64,000 bases of DNA from Prostheceraeus crozeri (taxonomy: Eukaryota > Platyhelminthes > Polycladida > Euryleptidae): positions 62,001 to 126,000 of the forward strand of contig CAJQUW010009193.1 in NCBI GenBank assembly GCA_907163375.1, given 5' to 3'. The position numbers and the translations under genes are program-made. The notes beneath the pieces were generated by a model that made no database searches, was not told where the DNA came from, and saw only the letters and a program-made list of their open reading frames with translations. Shown in pieces: positions 1 through 10,113 of the stretch. How positions within the stretch are numbered: position 1 is the first letter of the stretch; each line of letters starts with the position of its first letter.

Positions 1-612
1 ATCTACTTCTATGCTTCAGATTCTGACCAAATTCTTTGATTATAACCATGCTCACCTTTCGTTTCCACGTCTTTCACATCCTCGTTCTAGAATGAAAGAA
101 TTGAGAAATCATTCGTGACAGTTGGCGCCCCGGATAATTTGCAAGTCGTTGGGATTATTTGACTCAGAGCTTGCTGAGGATCGAATTTCGTACTGAATTA
201 CTTCTGTATTTCGTGTAAGGACGTGAAGCGTGAAGGAACATTTATCATATAGAAAAAAATGATTTATCCATCATTGACCGAGTTATTCAGCTTCTTTTGT
301 GAATTTTAATGATTAAAATGTTAGGCATATAATCCTCCTTACATAAGAAGGTATTACATTCAGCTTCAATGAAATCCAATTATATCTTGCTTTCCTAGTG
401 TTAATCAAGCGAAAAATGATAAAAGAAAGATTTCAAAGCAGATAAAGCAAAGAACGGTTGAGATGATTTTCATGGAAAGTAATTTCCGTCTACTGTTGAA
501 GGAGATGGGACATATTCGACATCATCTAACTCCCATTTCTGCTTTAGAACCAATTTCATGTTGGTAATGAATAAAGGTAAAGGGAAGGTTGGACCTTGGG
601 TGAGTGATACAA
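1..612. other. AT-rich stretch, nothing recognised
   Basis: No open frame with a recognisable domain, RNA gene or clear repeat was seen on either strand. The only structure is at its right edge, where the inverted repeat described next begins. Confidence 0.5.
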
Positions 613-950
613 AACTTGGGTCTGCTGCACTATTAATGATGCACATAGGACCTACACAAGTTATAAAATTGATATTTTGATTTGAATCTTAGGAGAACTG
701 CATGATAAAGAGCATAAAGTTCTGATTTTTTAATCAAATTTCCACTCGATTCACAGAATGTTTCAAAAATGAAATACTTGTGATGATTTGATATTACATT
801 TTGGGTTTGACAATGCCGCGCATTGAAAGTTAGTACATATTGCATTTGCTGCAAGTTTGCGTGTATTTTGATGCATTTGTGCATGATGAATTTTTATATA
901 TTTTATATCTTCGCAGTTATCCTCACTGATGATATAAAAATGAATAACCA
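613..950 (+). repeat. Left arm of an inverted repeat matching the last 360 bases of the window
   Basis: The reverse complement of this stretch aligns along its length with 63645-64000, with identity by eye near 80-85% and a few short indels. The outer edge starts at AACTTGGGTCTGCTGC and mirrors the last bases of the window, so the partner may continue past the end. Open frames on the minus strand here (60-80 residues) show no domain I recognise. It is most likely a dispersed repeat present in opposite orientations. That it marks the ends of one huge element is possible but unsupported. Confidence 0.7.
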
Positions 951-1110
951 TCTACCCATCTTCCTGAAGGTGGAATATGTCCCTGCCTCTTGACCTCTAC
1001 TGGCTGGACTCTGTCCTTCTTTCAAATGCGTGGGGTACATTTCAGTCAATAGTGACTGAACTTTTTTTTGATAGATGCTAATTTTTCTCTACTATAAATT
1101 TAACTTTTGA

Positions 1111-1215
1111 GGCTGTGCATCTTAAATGCACAGGACCGCGCTTGGTCGGGTTTGAGCGTCCAGGATTTAGCGGTCGAAACGCGATCGTCCTGACCAAGTT
1201 CCTGTTGATGACCTC
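1111..1215 (+). ncRNA. Structured double-hairpin motif, likely 3' remnant of a Penelope-like element
   Basis: Two consecutive hairpins are visible. The first pairs CTGTGCAT (1113-1120) with ATGCACAG (1126-1133). The second pairs CTTGGTC (1141-1147) with GACCAAG (1192-1198) and encloses a smaller stem GCGT (1156-1159) with ACGC (1179-1182). The bulge TTTGA precedes GCGT, GAA precedes ACGC, and a TTGATGA follows. The same architecture with different stem sequences but the same inner words occurs at 52589-52685, directly 3' of a reverse transcriptase. No reverse transcriptase remnant was seen upstream of this copy, so it looks like a truncated 3' end. Confidence 0.55.
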
Positions 1216-1985
1216 ATTAAAAATAGTCAAATAATTTGTATGCATGCCTTGTAGATTTTTTCACGTTTTAGCTTAAGGAACTAATATTAATTCTCTTACA
1301 CACCTGGTAGATTTTAGATAGCGCAATCCCGCTGTGTTAGCTAGATCTGGTATTTTGATTGGAAACAGACCTGTCCTCTTATCATCTGAATGGGCAGACT
1401 GTTAAATAGAATATTTTCAATATTCTCGTATATGTAATAAACATAACTTTGAACAGAACGACTTACTCACCAATTCATTCCACATGAGGAGAGGAGAACC
1501 GTTGCTTGTCCTTCTAGTAAGTATTTTCAAAGTTTTAAACATTTAGGATTTAAAAGTTTTCCTTTAAATCATATTTTGTACTTACTAAAAATTGACTATT
1601 CATAAGCTTATTTTTTTAATTTTTGTTGCCTTGACGCACTTTGCTACGTTGAATTACTAGTTTGCTCAATGATGAGATGCTGAAAATGAACTCTGTTTTT
1701 GTGCATCGTAGACGAAAAAATACCGGCGACCTTTTGATCATGTGGAACAAAAGTAACGATTTCCGTCTTCTACAAAGTATTGCACAATGCACGACAATAT
1801 TGCTGGCATGTGCAACGTCGTCTGTTTGTGTTTCAAAGACTGTTCACCTCGGCAGGTGCGATATTGACAAAGTTAAGGCGGCGAATGCATCCCCAAGTGT
1901 TGGAATTAATGATACACAAGCGCACTTTGAAAAAGAATGAATCTCATATGCAACTGTATGGTGTAAACCACGCATGTGAGGAGGA

Positions 1986-3073
1986 CATAGACGCGGGAGC
2001 AGGGGGCAAGGGGGAGCAGCTGTCCCCTCAAAAATATTTTGATGGGGCAAAGTATTTTTTTGCCCCTCCCATATTCATGATAAAAAATGTTTTTCTATAG
2101 ATTATTATCTTTTGATTAAGCAATATTTCGGCAATGAATTTCTACACTGAATAAGCACAAAAGTCGGAGGACGCAACGACCACTGCTGCGCTACATCATT
2201 TCCGCTGACAGCAGCTTATGTAACTGATTTAGAGTTTATTAACATAAGATGTAAGTAAAACCAAGGAATGTAGCGACCTCTGGCAAAGGTTTGTTTATGC
2301 TAAAGCAGCTCAAATATCAGCTACGATATTGCTTATTCTTCATGATGCCCTTGCAAAATTGAATCCTGTTAGTCGACAATTAATCTGCGAAGCCGAAAAA
2401 TTGCTACAGTTTGTATTGTGTTTGCCAGTATCCGTAGCTGATGCTGAACGATCCTTTTCGTCTTTACGTCGCCTGAAGACGTGGATATGCCCTCGGATGA
2501 CCCAACAACGCCTTACACATATCGCTCTGCTTCATATCAATCAAGAGAGATGATGAAGCAATTCATTTTGAAAACTCGAGAGAGGCTATCTACTTTTGAC
2601 GTTGTTGACTTATAAAAATTTTGTAAGGAATATACTTGGTTTTCTTTGCAAAAACTTTTATTGAGAGTGGTATAACAACGTAATATTACTTTTCTATAAA
2701 ATTCAAGACTTTTAGGAATTCAAAGAAAAGGTGGAATTTAAATCGAGTTTAAGTATGAGGTAAGCTTTGTATTTGCACATACTTGAATCTTCCAATTTCA
2801 TATTAAACTGATAAACTCTTATATTGTTCTGAGGATAATAAAATTTTGAATTAGTTTAATGACCATCGGAGCAAGGCATTGTACCGTGGTTTTGTATTAT
2901 TAAATTCAGAAAAGTGCAAATAAAGATTCACAATGGATACATTAGGCCTACTCTTTGACATCAACTAGCAATCCTTTCAAAAAAACGCTTCTTAGAAAGT
3001 TTAGACAACAATTGCCAAACAGGCATGCGCTTCCTTTTGCCTCCGCAACTTTAAAACTGCTCCCGCGTGCCTG
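1986..3073 (+). mobile_element. Small hAT transposon, internally deleted
   Basis: The left end CATAGACGCGGGAGCAG and the right end (reverse complement CAGGCACGCGGGAGCAG) form a 17-bp imperfect terminal inverted repeat. The 8-bp GAGGAGGA lies immediately outside both ends (1978-1985 and 3074-3081), a perfect target duplication of the length typical of hAT. The element is only about 1.1 kb and keeps just the C-terminal dimerisation part of a transposase, so it is a deletion derivative that depends on a full-length relative. Its ends resemble those of the small hAT at 27687-28415, which suggests one family. Confidence 0.88.
2329..2553 (+). pseudogene. hAT transposase C-terminal dimerisation fragment
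   Basis: A 74-codon open stretch inside the hAT at 1986-3073 reads as the hAT C-terminal dimerisation region. The segment around residues 35-70 contains LPVSVADAERSFSSLRRLK followed by a WICPRMTQQRL-type motif, the conserved (S/D)ERSFS...LRRLKTW...M.Q.RL pattern of hAT proteins of the zinc-finger MYM / DUF4371-like type. No catalytic Asp or Glu region and no BED finger are present, so it cannot act as a transposase. The reported start is simply the first start-like codon in the frame. The frame ends at a natural-looking terminus soon after the motif, followed by about 500 bp of non-coding element sequence. Confidence 0.8.
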
Positions 3074-3081
3074 GAGGAGGA

Positions 3082-4084
3082 CATCGAAATAGAAAAAGAT
3101 TCGAACTGCAATGATTATGATCCTAACCAGTGATAATATTACTAAAACCATTTCTATGCATTTGTCTAGAATAAGGTTATGATAGATTTATTTGTATTAA
3201 AAATACAGAGATATTATCATTGAGCTTTTCTTACACGTTTTTGGATTTTCAATTTCTAGTGGGGCTTGGTTTTAAAAATAATTGTTATGGAACTATAAAT
3301 ACCTAAGATACGTCATCTGAAAATAACATTCAGCCTATTTCCTAGGAATAATAACGCCTAAAATGATCAGTGCAACAAAAAAATCTATGATCAAGAATGG
3401 ACCTAATCATAGAGTAGAGATAGGTGGAGTGTCGACTCAAAAAAAGTATCTGTATACAGTGAAAATTTTTATATGAAAAGATTCAGTTTTTTGCGAAGAT
3501 TACGTTCCCGTGGTCCAAAAAATTATATGAGCAGTTTCAAAAAGTCAAAATTTTGCAAATTTATATACTACCGACTTGGAAGTCCCTTTATAAGTAGCAT
3601 GAAGCAAGTTGGATGTCAAAAGGAATGAATATTTGCTAACAAGCAATGTCGATAATAAAGTGAATACTGGATAAAATCTTCTCACCACTAACCTCACCAA
3701 ACGGACCGTGTGGACTACGAAGAGAAATCATTACCAGACGTATAAATTTTCAATGAAATACAAAAAATACTACTTTTGAATAAAGAGTCTAAGAGCAATA
3801 GCTGATAATCTCACGTATTGATGGCAGGCAGCTGTCGAGAGGTTGTCTAATATATATGCAGAATGTATTGTTAAGAGAAGTTAGGTAAGAACACAAATAC
3901 TATTTCGCGAGCTGCCTCGCACTATTAGGATTCGACAGGAGAGAAGACAACGTTCAACGACTGGCTGAATTTGAGTGATGGGACATATTCTTCAAAACAA
4001 TAGGCTTCAGAAAGTCATCTCTCTATCGGTGATCTTCAGCGATCAATGACATTATCTCTAACAAAAAATTTGCAATCGTCATGT
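3082..4084. other. AT-rich spacer between elements
   Basis: No coding region, RNA gene or clear element boundary was recognised. The sequence is AT-rich with many A and T runs. Confidence 0.4.
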
Positions 4085-4780
4085 TAGTCCGACAGCTGAA
4101 ACGAGTTTCCGCAGGGAACAAGGCTGAAAATGAGAATTTCACAGAATAATGTACACCCTACGAATCTGCGCGTCTGCCGAGGTCTATTTGGTTCCGTCAG
4201 ACAGGATCAAAGAAAAGCACATGTTAATTCAATAGGACACAGACAGACGTTTTTGGCAACAGTGAAATCTTCTATGTTTTCTCTTATTAAATGAGAAGTA
4301 CTAAGTCTAGAGCCACAATCTTTGACATGGTATGTCTTTAAGTCAGTTGTTATGATGTGCATGTGCGATTGTTATGCTTCTGATAGGTAATGTATGCGAG
4401 AATGAGGTTAAATATGGATTAAATTGCTCAAAATGCTTGTATTTGCCGACATTAGGGGACTTGCCAAATCTGAAAGTGTTTAGCTTCACAAACAGTGATG
4501 CATGAACCTGATAGGAAATGACCTGAAGATATTCTATGTCAGAAATTATGACTCTGGGCTTACTACACTAGTTTCACATCTACCAGAGAAAATCTGAAAA
4601 AATCATTTCTGCCAAAAACCAAAACCTGTGTTTTTCTTTGATTGTGTCTGACAAGAATAGAAACGAGAAAGAGCACGGCAGACGCGCAGATTCGTAGTAG
4701 GCAAAAGGTGTGCGCGTACATTATTTTGTAAAAGTGTCATTTTCTGCCTCGTTCACTGCAGAATTTGGCTGTCCTACTAG
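4085..4780. mobile_element. MITE with long imperfect terminal inverted repeats (copy A)
   Basis: The left end (TAGTCCGACAGC) and the right end (GGCTGTCCTACTA) are inverted copies. The inversion continues inward for about 120 bp, including AATAATGTAC and ACGAATCTGCGCGTCTGCCG at 4161-4180, mirrored at 4678-4697. It is about 0.7 kb without coding capacity. A TA target is possible but not certain. Related partial copies start near 45893 and 57703. The superfamily is not determined. Confidence 0.6.
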
Positions 4781-5059
4781 ATGTCTTTAATGGATATATT
4801 TTGCCAACTCTTTCACATCACTATATATGGCACCAGTTGATAACCTTCGCCTGTGGTCGCTATATCTGAGATGGATCGGATACATGACACAATGCAGTTA
4901 TACTAAACGATCGCCAACTTCTCAGTCGGCATCAAGATCTAACGGCCGATCTGGCCCCATTCCCAAAGATACTGCTCCGAATGATGTGACATTACTATTA
5001 CAACCATAGAAGTCCGACTTTTCGCTTTGATTAAAGTTGGTCAGTCTAGAGTTGACAAC

Positions 5060-5165
5060 ACCCTGAATTTGACAGGTCGTCTTTTCTTCTGTTTGACTAG
5101 AAAGGAAGCATTGAGTCATGCAGCGCTAATGAAATGGCACAATATTCTGACATCGCAGAATTAGA
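5060..5165 (+). repeat. Outer inverted repeat flanking the piggyBac element, left
   Basis: This stretch (containing TTCTGTTTGACTAG and AAATGGCACAAT) is mirrored on the other side of the piggyBac element at 7640-7755 and is found again in direct orientation at 37827-37890. It lies about 350 bp outside the inner terminal repeat, and the gap is filled with another repeat (5280-5475) shared with 38890-39110. It may be part of an extended piggyBac terminus or an older host repeat. Confidence 0.6.
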
Positions 5166-5518
5166 TTGTTTAAGCGTATCACTTTGCTAGAAGTGCAAAC
5201 TGATTCAAAACTGATTCAGGCAGAAACTTACTAAGTAGGCAAAAAGAAATTTTCAGTGCCTTACATAGATAGGAAAAAAAGTCGTGCGTCGCTGTTGAAT
5301 TCCTGTGAATTTCTTCAAAATGTCCCGATCGACACGATTCTTTCAGATTTGAAGATTTCAGATCATTGCGCAAAAGTTTCCTAGATAATGTTGATCATTC
5401 CGATCAGTATTATAAAAGTTAGCAGGCGCACGAAAAAATTCTCACAAACTTCTCTGTGTCTCTTTGCTGTGTGATCCGGCTGAGAACAAGCACTGAAGCT
5501 TCGTACAATTCGGCGTGT

Positions 5519-7609
5519 TTAACCGTTAAGCTACGCCAACGGGTCACTTATGTCAAAATGTTTACATTTCATACTTTTTAAGGTTGTACTTTTAATCTCA
5601 CACTTAAGCCCTTTCTAGACTTTAATTACATTGATTTTTCTGACCTAAATATGATAGAATAATTTTTTTCGTCCACTTATGTAAGTGGTGATCGCTTGCA
5701 ACTACTCAAAGTACGCTGATGGGTCAGAATCGACCCATGTAGTATTTCTGATTGATTCGCTAATTAATGCAAGAAAAGAGGAAGCTCCAGTGACTCGAAA
5801 CGTCCATGCGCATTACAGAATCCCGATGGCTAAGTTATTCGTTCCTACAAGGAGCAGCTCATTTTTTACAGCAACGATGACACGAGAGAGATTTGAGGAA
5901 ATTCGACGATTTTTCAGAACAGACGACAAGCTACGAAGGGAACGGCGGGATAGACTTTCACCGGTTCGTGAATTGTCGAACAACTGCTTGGCTTCCATGG
6001 CCGCGTCGTATTTCGTCAGTACATTCCGAATAAACCTGAAAAGTACGGTATAAAAATCGTGTGGCTGGTAGACAATGAAACGACGTATGCAATAAACGGA
6101 TTGGTGTATCTCGGTGAAAGTACATTTCACGAGAAGCCATTCGAAGATATTCAGAGCAAACGCGACAGAACAACAATGGTTACTTGTGAACCAATATTCA
6201 ATCAAGGGGTGAATGTTACCATGGACAATTGGTTCACTTCGGTTCCTCTGATCGATCTCTTCCATGAGAGAAAAAAAACTCTAGTTGGAACTGTTCGCCA
6301 TAATTCAAAAGGAATTCCTTCTCAAGCCAAAGTTTCACGTGGACGTACAAGAGGCGATGCACAGTACTTTTACACTTACAATGCAACTCTTTTATCTTAT
6401 AAAGACAAAAAATCGAAACCTATTTTGTTGCTGTCAACTCAACATCGACAAGCAAATGAAAAGAACAGTAAGCCGGAGATTGTAGAGTACTGCAATAAAA
6501 CAAAATCTGCAGTTGACAATATGGACCATCAGCTGTACTTAACTTCATCGGTAAGGAAGTCTCTTGGGTGGACCTACGAATTTATTTTCAACTTGATTGA
6601 CATCACCGTCTTGAATTCATACATTTTATTTCGTCACACTTCTGATGTGGCTCATGTTGAAAGCATAAAGTCAAGAGCTGATTTCATTGATTCACTTACA
6701 GAATCACTATGTTTACCGTTGATGCAGAAACGAGTTCATCTCAGGATGACGAGAGAAACCATGTTGGCACTGGAATTGTTCAACATACGTCGTTCTCCAA
6801 ATGTGGAAGACAATCCTCCAAAACGAGGACGATGTCGATTCTGTCAAAATGATAACAAGCATACACTTCGTTGTGGAATCTGCAGCGGTGCTTCATGCAA
6901 ATTACATGGATCGTTCAAACACCACACATGCTAAAACTTGATTGGGTCAATGCATGTACCTTTTTTGTAGTCAATTGAATGAATCCTACAAAACTATTGT
7001 ATTTTTTTCTTTCTAAATATGTATCGGTATATAAATGTACAGTATGTAGGTACGTACACTGTACAGTAATCTGGTAAGCGTTTATACGTATTTACAAAAT
7101 ACTATGATAACTACATGCAACATGTTTCTATGTCATTTAGGCTACTGAAATTACAGGCATCTTGATTATTTTATTATAATTGTAGGCCTCGATAAGCTTA
7201 TAGGCTTAATTGATCAGTATATTCTGATGAAATTATTTTGACATTTACTTTATTTTCAAACGCTCAATCATTTATCACATCAGTACTGGCCGTTATGTTC
7301 ATCTAATTATGATCAGATAACATTTTTCATGATGTATAATATATTACCATAATGTACTTAAATTCGAGAATTTTTCATTTTTTTGTACTGTTGTATTTAT
7401 AATCATACCCGTGTAGCCTTCACCTATAGGCCTAATTGAGTCTATGTTCCATATTTTTCAACGATAAAGTCGGAAAGAGACATTATCACATTTGGAATAC
7501 AAAAAGGCATCGAGTTTCATCTCATTTTCATGTATTTATCTACTTGGGTCATAAATGACCCATTGGCGTATTCTGACAGATTTTCTTTTTGGCGTAGTTT
7601 AACGGTTAA
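5519..7609 (+). mobile_element. piggyBac-like DNA transposon, defective
   Basis: A piggyBac-type transposase is flanked by an inverted pair. The left end at 5519 reads TTAACCGTTAAGCTACGCC and is followed by AACGGGTCACTTATG. The right end at 7609 is its mirror with one mismatch in the first 19 bases. On the right about 26 extra bases separate the two halves of the repeat. TTAA, the piggyBac target, is present twice at each end, so the exact cut site is ambiguous. Outer inverted repeats (5060-5165 and 7640-7755) extend the symmetry. The transposase has an internal deletion, so the copy is not autonomous. Confidence 0.75.
5685..6937 (+). pseudogene. piggyBac transposase (DDE_Tnp_1_7 type) with internal deletion
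   Basis: This enzyme family cuts and pastes DNA at TTAA using three Asp residues. Here an N-terminal piece (5685 to about 5990) carries the family segment ending SPVREL. The reading then resumes at about 6001 in another frame as FRQYIPNKPEKYGIKIVW, continuing to WLVDNETTYAINGLVYLGE. Between the two, about 20-25 residues normally found are missing, including the DEQL motif with the first catalytic Asp. The second Asp is visible in NVTMDNWFTSVPL and the third in SAVDNMDHQ. The C-terminal Cys/His finger (CRFC...CGIC...C...H...HHTC) is intact to the stop at 6932-6934. The frame from 6059 is open for 291 codons, so decay is recent or this part is under little damage. A catalytically dead domesticated protein is less likely, given the broken join. 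Confidence 0.85.
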
Positions 7610-7639
7610 TGCAGAACTGGCTACTTATTGTTCGATTTC

Positions 7640-7755
7640 TATGCTGTTATGTCAGCAGATTGTGCCATTTCATAGGCACTATATGTTCCAATGCTTCCTT
7701 TCTCTAGTCAAACAGAAGAAGAGACGACCGGTGTAATTCTGGGGCTGATATAGTA
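7640..7755 (-). repeat. Outer inverted repeat flanking the piggyBac element, right
   Basis: This is the mirror of 5060-5165: the reverse complement contains TTCTGTTTGACTAG and GAAATGGCACAATC. The two arms enclose the piggyBac element and its inner terminal repeats. Confidence 0.6.
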
Positions 7756-8717
7756 GGCCTACCATAACAATCGAACAATGAGTCTTTCATAGTCTTCAAA
7801 AGTGATTTCTAAGAAGAAGGAAGACAATAGGTGATACTCAAAGTATTTCAAATGGTAAAGAAAGAAGACACAAAGAGAACTTCTTATATGTGCCATTACT
7901 TCTAGAATCCCATAATTATACTGTTGATACTGTAGTTAATACTTCAGTATTTTAAGAAATTTCGTATACTATTACGTAGATGTCAATGGTAAACTAAATG
8001 ATGTTGATTCTTTAGACACAGACTAATTTTCATGAATTACATCGATGCTTTTCGGCAAGTGCCAAAACTTTTGTCATTTGAAAAACATGTTTTTCAAAAT
8101 ATCAGATACTATGACATTCCATTTGGATGAATCCAATGAATTTTGTGAACTACGTCTAGACGAAAAGTCGTAAGATCGAAGTTCTGGAGATTAAACCTTT
8201 ATGAGGATCACAGAGCTAATGCGACGCGAAATCCCTCGCCGGATTCTTTTATTTAAAGTTTATTCATTATATTCTCAGTTAAAGACTTGCATTTTTTGAA
8301 TACTTTCAGGTAGTTGAGATGTTCAAGATACCTCCTCTAAGTATCTGCCTATTCGACTTGCATTTCTCACCAGGGTGAGTTTATGTGAAAAATATACAAG
8401 CAGTTCATTATTCTAATTCTCGTGCAGTGTATGTTCAACCCTTGGAATATATTGGTGATGTCAATTTTGTTTTGATAATTCATTCCTGTCCAGCAGTGTT
8501 TGAGAAAGGAAGATTTGCAGTAATTGGAGAAGTCATCTGATTAGAGGTCTAATCCTTGGTGACTTGAGAAGTGTCAAAACAATTTTCTCGTGACAAAGAT
8601 CTCGTGAGGACACATCCGGACAAGTTGCTGGGCATCAATAGTGCATTAATTATATCTCCAGCTAAATTTCCATTTGATGTCTTATTGTCTTTTGTATACT
8701 TCATCCGCTTTTAACTG
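7756..8717. other. AT-rich spacer
   Basis: No coding region, RNA gene or element end was recognised in this stretch. Confidence 0.4.
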
Positions 8718-8833
8718 TTAACCCTCGCCCCAAGGGGGTGTTTTTCCGAACGCATTAAAAGAGGATTCAGAAAAACAGCTGAACAGCTTACTTTAACAGC
8801 ATCAGTTTTATTTCTAAGATCATCCGTGGGCTG

Positions 8834-8852
8834 AGGTGAAGGTCAAAGGTCA
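8834..8852 (+). promoter_or_regulatory. DR1 nuclear-receptor motif with an extra half-site
   Basis: AGGTCA at 8840-8845 and 8847-8852 are separated by one A, a perfect DR1, the site class bound by RXR, HNF4 and related receptors. An AGGTGA half-site directly precedes it at 8834-8839. Binding is not shown; only the motif is. Confidence 0.5.
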
Positions 8853-9013
8853 AAAAACGCCAATTTTTAACTCATTTCCATTAGACCATTATTTGAAATG
8901 GAAAATGACAACAAAAGCAAATAAAGCATACACTAATCGAAAGATCTGGTTGAGGTGATTATAATAAAACGACGATTGCTAAACGCTCTGAGATCATGTC
9001 ATTGTATGAGATG

Positions 9014-9026
9014 AGGTCAAAGGTCA
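9014..9026 (+). promoter_or_regulatory. Second DR1 nuclear-receptor motif
   Basis: AGGTCA at 9014-9019 and 9021-9026 with a single A between them, identical to the motif 174 bp upstream and in the same orientation within the same MITE. A function is inferred from the motif alone. Confidence 0.5.
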
Positions 9027-9502
9027 AATAATTCAAACACTTAGTTCAGCTCAAATATCACTAGAATAAAAATCATGTTTGAAATTTGAATTGAAACACA
9101 ATAAGCAGATAATTTCAAATACAAGGATTTCGCATTTGTGAATGTCTCTAAGTAAATAGGAAGAATCCTTTATGTAATCTCAACTTATTCCAACAAGAAT
9201 TGATGCCGCAATATACATTAGAAGAGAATATATACCGAAATCAGACAAGATATTCCAAATATTTGAATTTTATAGTAGCTCTCACGCTAAAAGTATTGTG
9301 CCAAATTTATTATCCTTCTGTCAAAAGTTGCATAATACGTAGAAAGCAAGCCACTAGAAATCTGGTGGCCATAGCTTGGTTGGTTTAAAAGATATTCAAA
9401 AAATTCGCAAGGGTGAGGGGCGATCAACCTCCAGTTGGGAGAGGGTTAGGTGGTCTGATGTGGTTTGATAGTGACCTACAAGCCTAAATGTAATTTACAA
9501 GT

Positions 9503-10105
9503 ATCAGGGCTGCAAAGCGAACGATTTTTATTCGCTTCCGATTCCGCTACCGCTTCCACCCAACCGCTTCCGCTTCCATCGCTTCCGCTTCCGATTATAT
9601 GATGCCGATGCCGTCTATAGGTTGCGCACTTCCACATTTTCAAATCGTTGTTAAGACAATAAAAGTCTACATATAGACTACAAAAGCCTTTGTCAATTAG
9701 TGTCTAAAACCAGACTGTGATGTTGTAATAAAAATGTTGTCTAGATAACACGTTTACCTTGATGTACAACTCTGAGCTGGTATTACACCTAGTTCTTTCG
9801 TAATTTACCTCAATTTACTGAATCATCAAAAGATAAGATTTGAACCAACAAATTGAAAACTCAAAAAGTAATCAATAAATGCTATACTTCATAATACCAA
9901 CATACTAATAATAAGCTTACTAGAAGCATAAACATAATCAAAAGTCAGAAGTGAGTGCCTTGCGTATAGCTCTAATACGCGAAATGTGTCAATCAAGCAT
10001 TTATGATGCTTTCGGAAATCGGAAGCGGAAGCGAACGTTTGGTAACGGCTTCCGCTTTCGCTTCCACTTCCGCTTCACTTCCTCTTCCGCTTCCGCAGCC
10101 ATGTA
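9503..10105. mobile_element. Small non-autonomous hAT-like element with GCTTCC arrays
   Basis: Both ends carry arrays of the hexamer GCTTCC or its complement: 9531-9593 on the left and 10014-10096 on the right. The terminal words are CAGGGCTGC on the left and, reversed, CATGGCTGC on the right. TTACAAGT (9495-9502) and TTACAACT (10106-10113) outside the ends match at 7 of 8 bases and are a plausible hAT target duplication. There is no coding region. The layout (short terminal repeat plus arrays of one short word) matches the other hATs here. Confidence 0.65.
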
Positions 10106-10113
10106 TTACAACT

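Larger units (their letters stand above)
8718..9448. mobile_element. MITE with TTAACCCTC ends
   Basis: The left end reads TTAACCCTCGCCCCAAGGGG. The right end, read in reverse, begins TAACCCTCTCCCAACTGGAG and continues into GATCGCCCCTCACCC, giving imperfect terminal inverted repeats around a 0.73-kb non-coding body. TTA or TTAA at the ends could be the target. The body carries two perfect DR1 nuclear-receptor motifs (separate entries). The superfamily is not determined. Confidence 0.55.

Noticed and set aside
1662-2100. Overlapping plus-strand frames before and into the hAT end
   Set aside because: No domain, and they run across the hAT boundary, so they are chance frames.
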